5,550 bases of DNA. It comes from an uncultured Pseudomonadota bacterium (GTDB lineage Bacteria; Myxococcota_A; UBA796; UBA9615). Under the pieces are notes generated by a model that saw only the letters and a list, made by a program, of their open reading frames with translations, had not been told where the DNA came from and did not search any database. The first letter of the stretch is position 1. The number at the start of each line of letters is the position of its first letter. The stretch is taken from the NCBI GenBank assembly GCA_937907595.1, contig CALCXL010000175.1, forward strand, positions 1 to 5,550. The letters run 5' to 3'. Below, one piece after another: positions 4,923 to 5,550 of the stretch. The position numbers were made by a program, and so were the translations under genes.

Positions 4923-5550
4923 GGAGAAAGACCTCCTCGAGGGACGGGCGCACGGGGTGGAAAGCGCTGACGCGGCCGCCGCGGTCCAGGATGCGGCGCA
5001 GCAGGTCCTCCGGGGAGCAGCCGGCGCAGAGGGTGACGCCCAGGCGGCGCTGGCCGTCGTTGAGGGTGACCTCCGTGTCGATGGAGAGGAGCTCGGGCCA
5101 GTCCGGGTCCAGGGCCAGGGGGGCGTCGGTGTCGATGCTGATGCCCAGGGCGCCGTGGCTGGCCAGGACCTCGGCCACCGTGCCGACCAGGGCCATGCGG
5201 CCGTGGTGGATGAGGCCCACGCGGTCGCAGAGGGCCTCGGCCTGGTTCATCAGGTGGGTCGACAGGATCATGGTCGTGCCGCTGGTGCGCAGGCTGGCGA
5301 TGAGCTCGCGCACCTGGTTGACGTTGACCGGGTCCAGGCCGCTGAAGGGCTCGTCCCAGACCAGCAGCTTCGGCGAGGCGATGAGGGTGCCGATCAGCTG
5401 GATCTTCTGCTGGTTGCCCTTGCTGAGCTCGTGCAGCTTCTTGTCGCGGTAGCCGCTGATCGACAGCCGCTCCAGCAGGGCCTCCGCCGACCGCTCCGCC
5501 CCCTTCGAGCTCAGGCCCTTGAGCTGCCCCAGGTAGCGCAGGACCTGGAT
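4909..5550 (-). CDS. ABC transporter ATP-binding protein (N-terminus cut by window edge)
   Basis: The frame is open from the right edge to TGA at 4911-4909, showing 213 residues; the beginning, including Walker A, is outside the window. The ABC signature appears as LSKGNQQKIQ (visible residues 42-51), Walker B as LLVWDE (62-67), the D-loop as SGLD (70-73), and the switch histidine in STHLM (H99). LSKGNQQK followed by DEPFSGLDPVN is typical of NatA/YhaQ-type ATPases that partner ABC-2 permeases. The last 90 or so residues form the C-terminal extension found in this subgroup (PSLEEVFLRAV near the end). An ATG at 5313 is internal, since it lies after the Walker B motif. It would power the permease downstream by ATP hydrolysis at the inner membrane. 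Walker B has Trp (LVWDEP) where Leu or Phe is more common; the catalytic Glu is intact. Confidence 0.95.
   Translation of the reverse strand: MQVLRYLGQLKGLSSKGAERSAEALLERLSISGYRDKKLHELSKGNQQKIQLIGTLIASPKLLVWDEPFSGLDPVNVNQVRELIASLRTSGTTMILSTHLMNQAEALCDRVGLIHHGRMALVGTVAEVLASHGALGISIDTDAPLALDPDWPELLSIDTEVTLNDGQRRLGVTLCAGCSPEDLLRRILDRGGRVSAFHPVRPSLEEVFLRAVV
4931..4938 (-). promoter_or_regulatory. Ribosome binding site of the permease inside the ATPase gene
   Basis: The minus strand reads GAGGAGGT here, a near-perfect Shine-Dalgarno sequence nine bases before the permease GTG at 4922. It lies within the last ATPase codons (LEEVF), so the coding sequence of one gene holds the start signal of the next. 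This decides the start over in-frame GTG codons at 4886 and 4877. Confidence 0.8.

Noticed and set aside
3417..4970. Plus-strand open frame of 517 codons opposite the exporter permease
   Set aside because: It is an antisense shadow of a GC-rich gene: composition is dominated by Gln, His, Gly and Ala, with no motifs. The minus-strand frame has clear ABC-2 permease features.
1..5550. CRISPR array, tRNA/rRNA gene, insertion sequence or phage element
   Set aside because: No spaced direct-repeat array, no tRNA-like cloverleaf, no transposase motif and no terminal inverted repeats were seen on reading both strands.

Overview
This is a GC-rich bacterial window of 5550 bases. Its coding capacity falls into five complete genes and two genes cut by the window edges. 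A Hanks-type Ser/Thr kinase with one C-terminal membrane anchor, small lipoprotein-like and secreted proteins, and strong GC bias in third codon positions suggest a Myxococcota-like or related Gram-negative lineage. That assignment is an inference; there is no rRNA or marker gene here to prove it.

Layout. Positions 1-2536 hold a minus-strand run, read right to left. It starts with a short ribbon-helix-helix (RHH) type DNA-binding protein (2201-2536), then a membrane-anchored Ser/Thr protein kinase (736-2133). It ends with a lipoprotein whose visible part resembles the N-terminal domain of GH31 glycoside hydrolases and which runs off the left edge (1-736). The kinase stop and the lipoprotein start overlap as TGATG, directly after a perfect inverted repeat, so their translation is probably coupled. 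Positions 2537-2787 form a divergent intergenic region with an AT-rich, repeat-bearing core at 2672-2711 that looks like a promoter plus operator. Positions 2788-3371 hold a plus-strand pair of tiny unrecognised genes with overlapping ATGA. Both encode an N-terminal hydrophobic segment or signal peptide, and a terminator-like hairpin follows at 3388-3419. Positions 3486-5550 hold a minus-strand ABC-2 type exporter of the NatA/NatB kind. The permease is complete, and the ATPase lacks its N-terminus with Walker A because of the right edge.

How the genes may work together. The exporter is a standard two-gene unit and appears independent of the rest. The most interesting part is the centre. An RHH regulator sits divergent to a two-gene cassette of small envelope proteins, and an operator-like element overlaps the likely -35 of that cassette. 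The same regulator lies upstream of a kinase and an envelope sugar-hydrolase-like lipoprotein. A regulon that links the kinase, the regulator and the small envelope proteins is a reasonable hypothesis but is not shown by the sequence.
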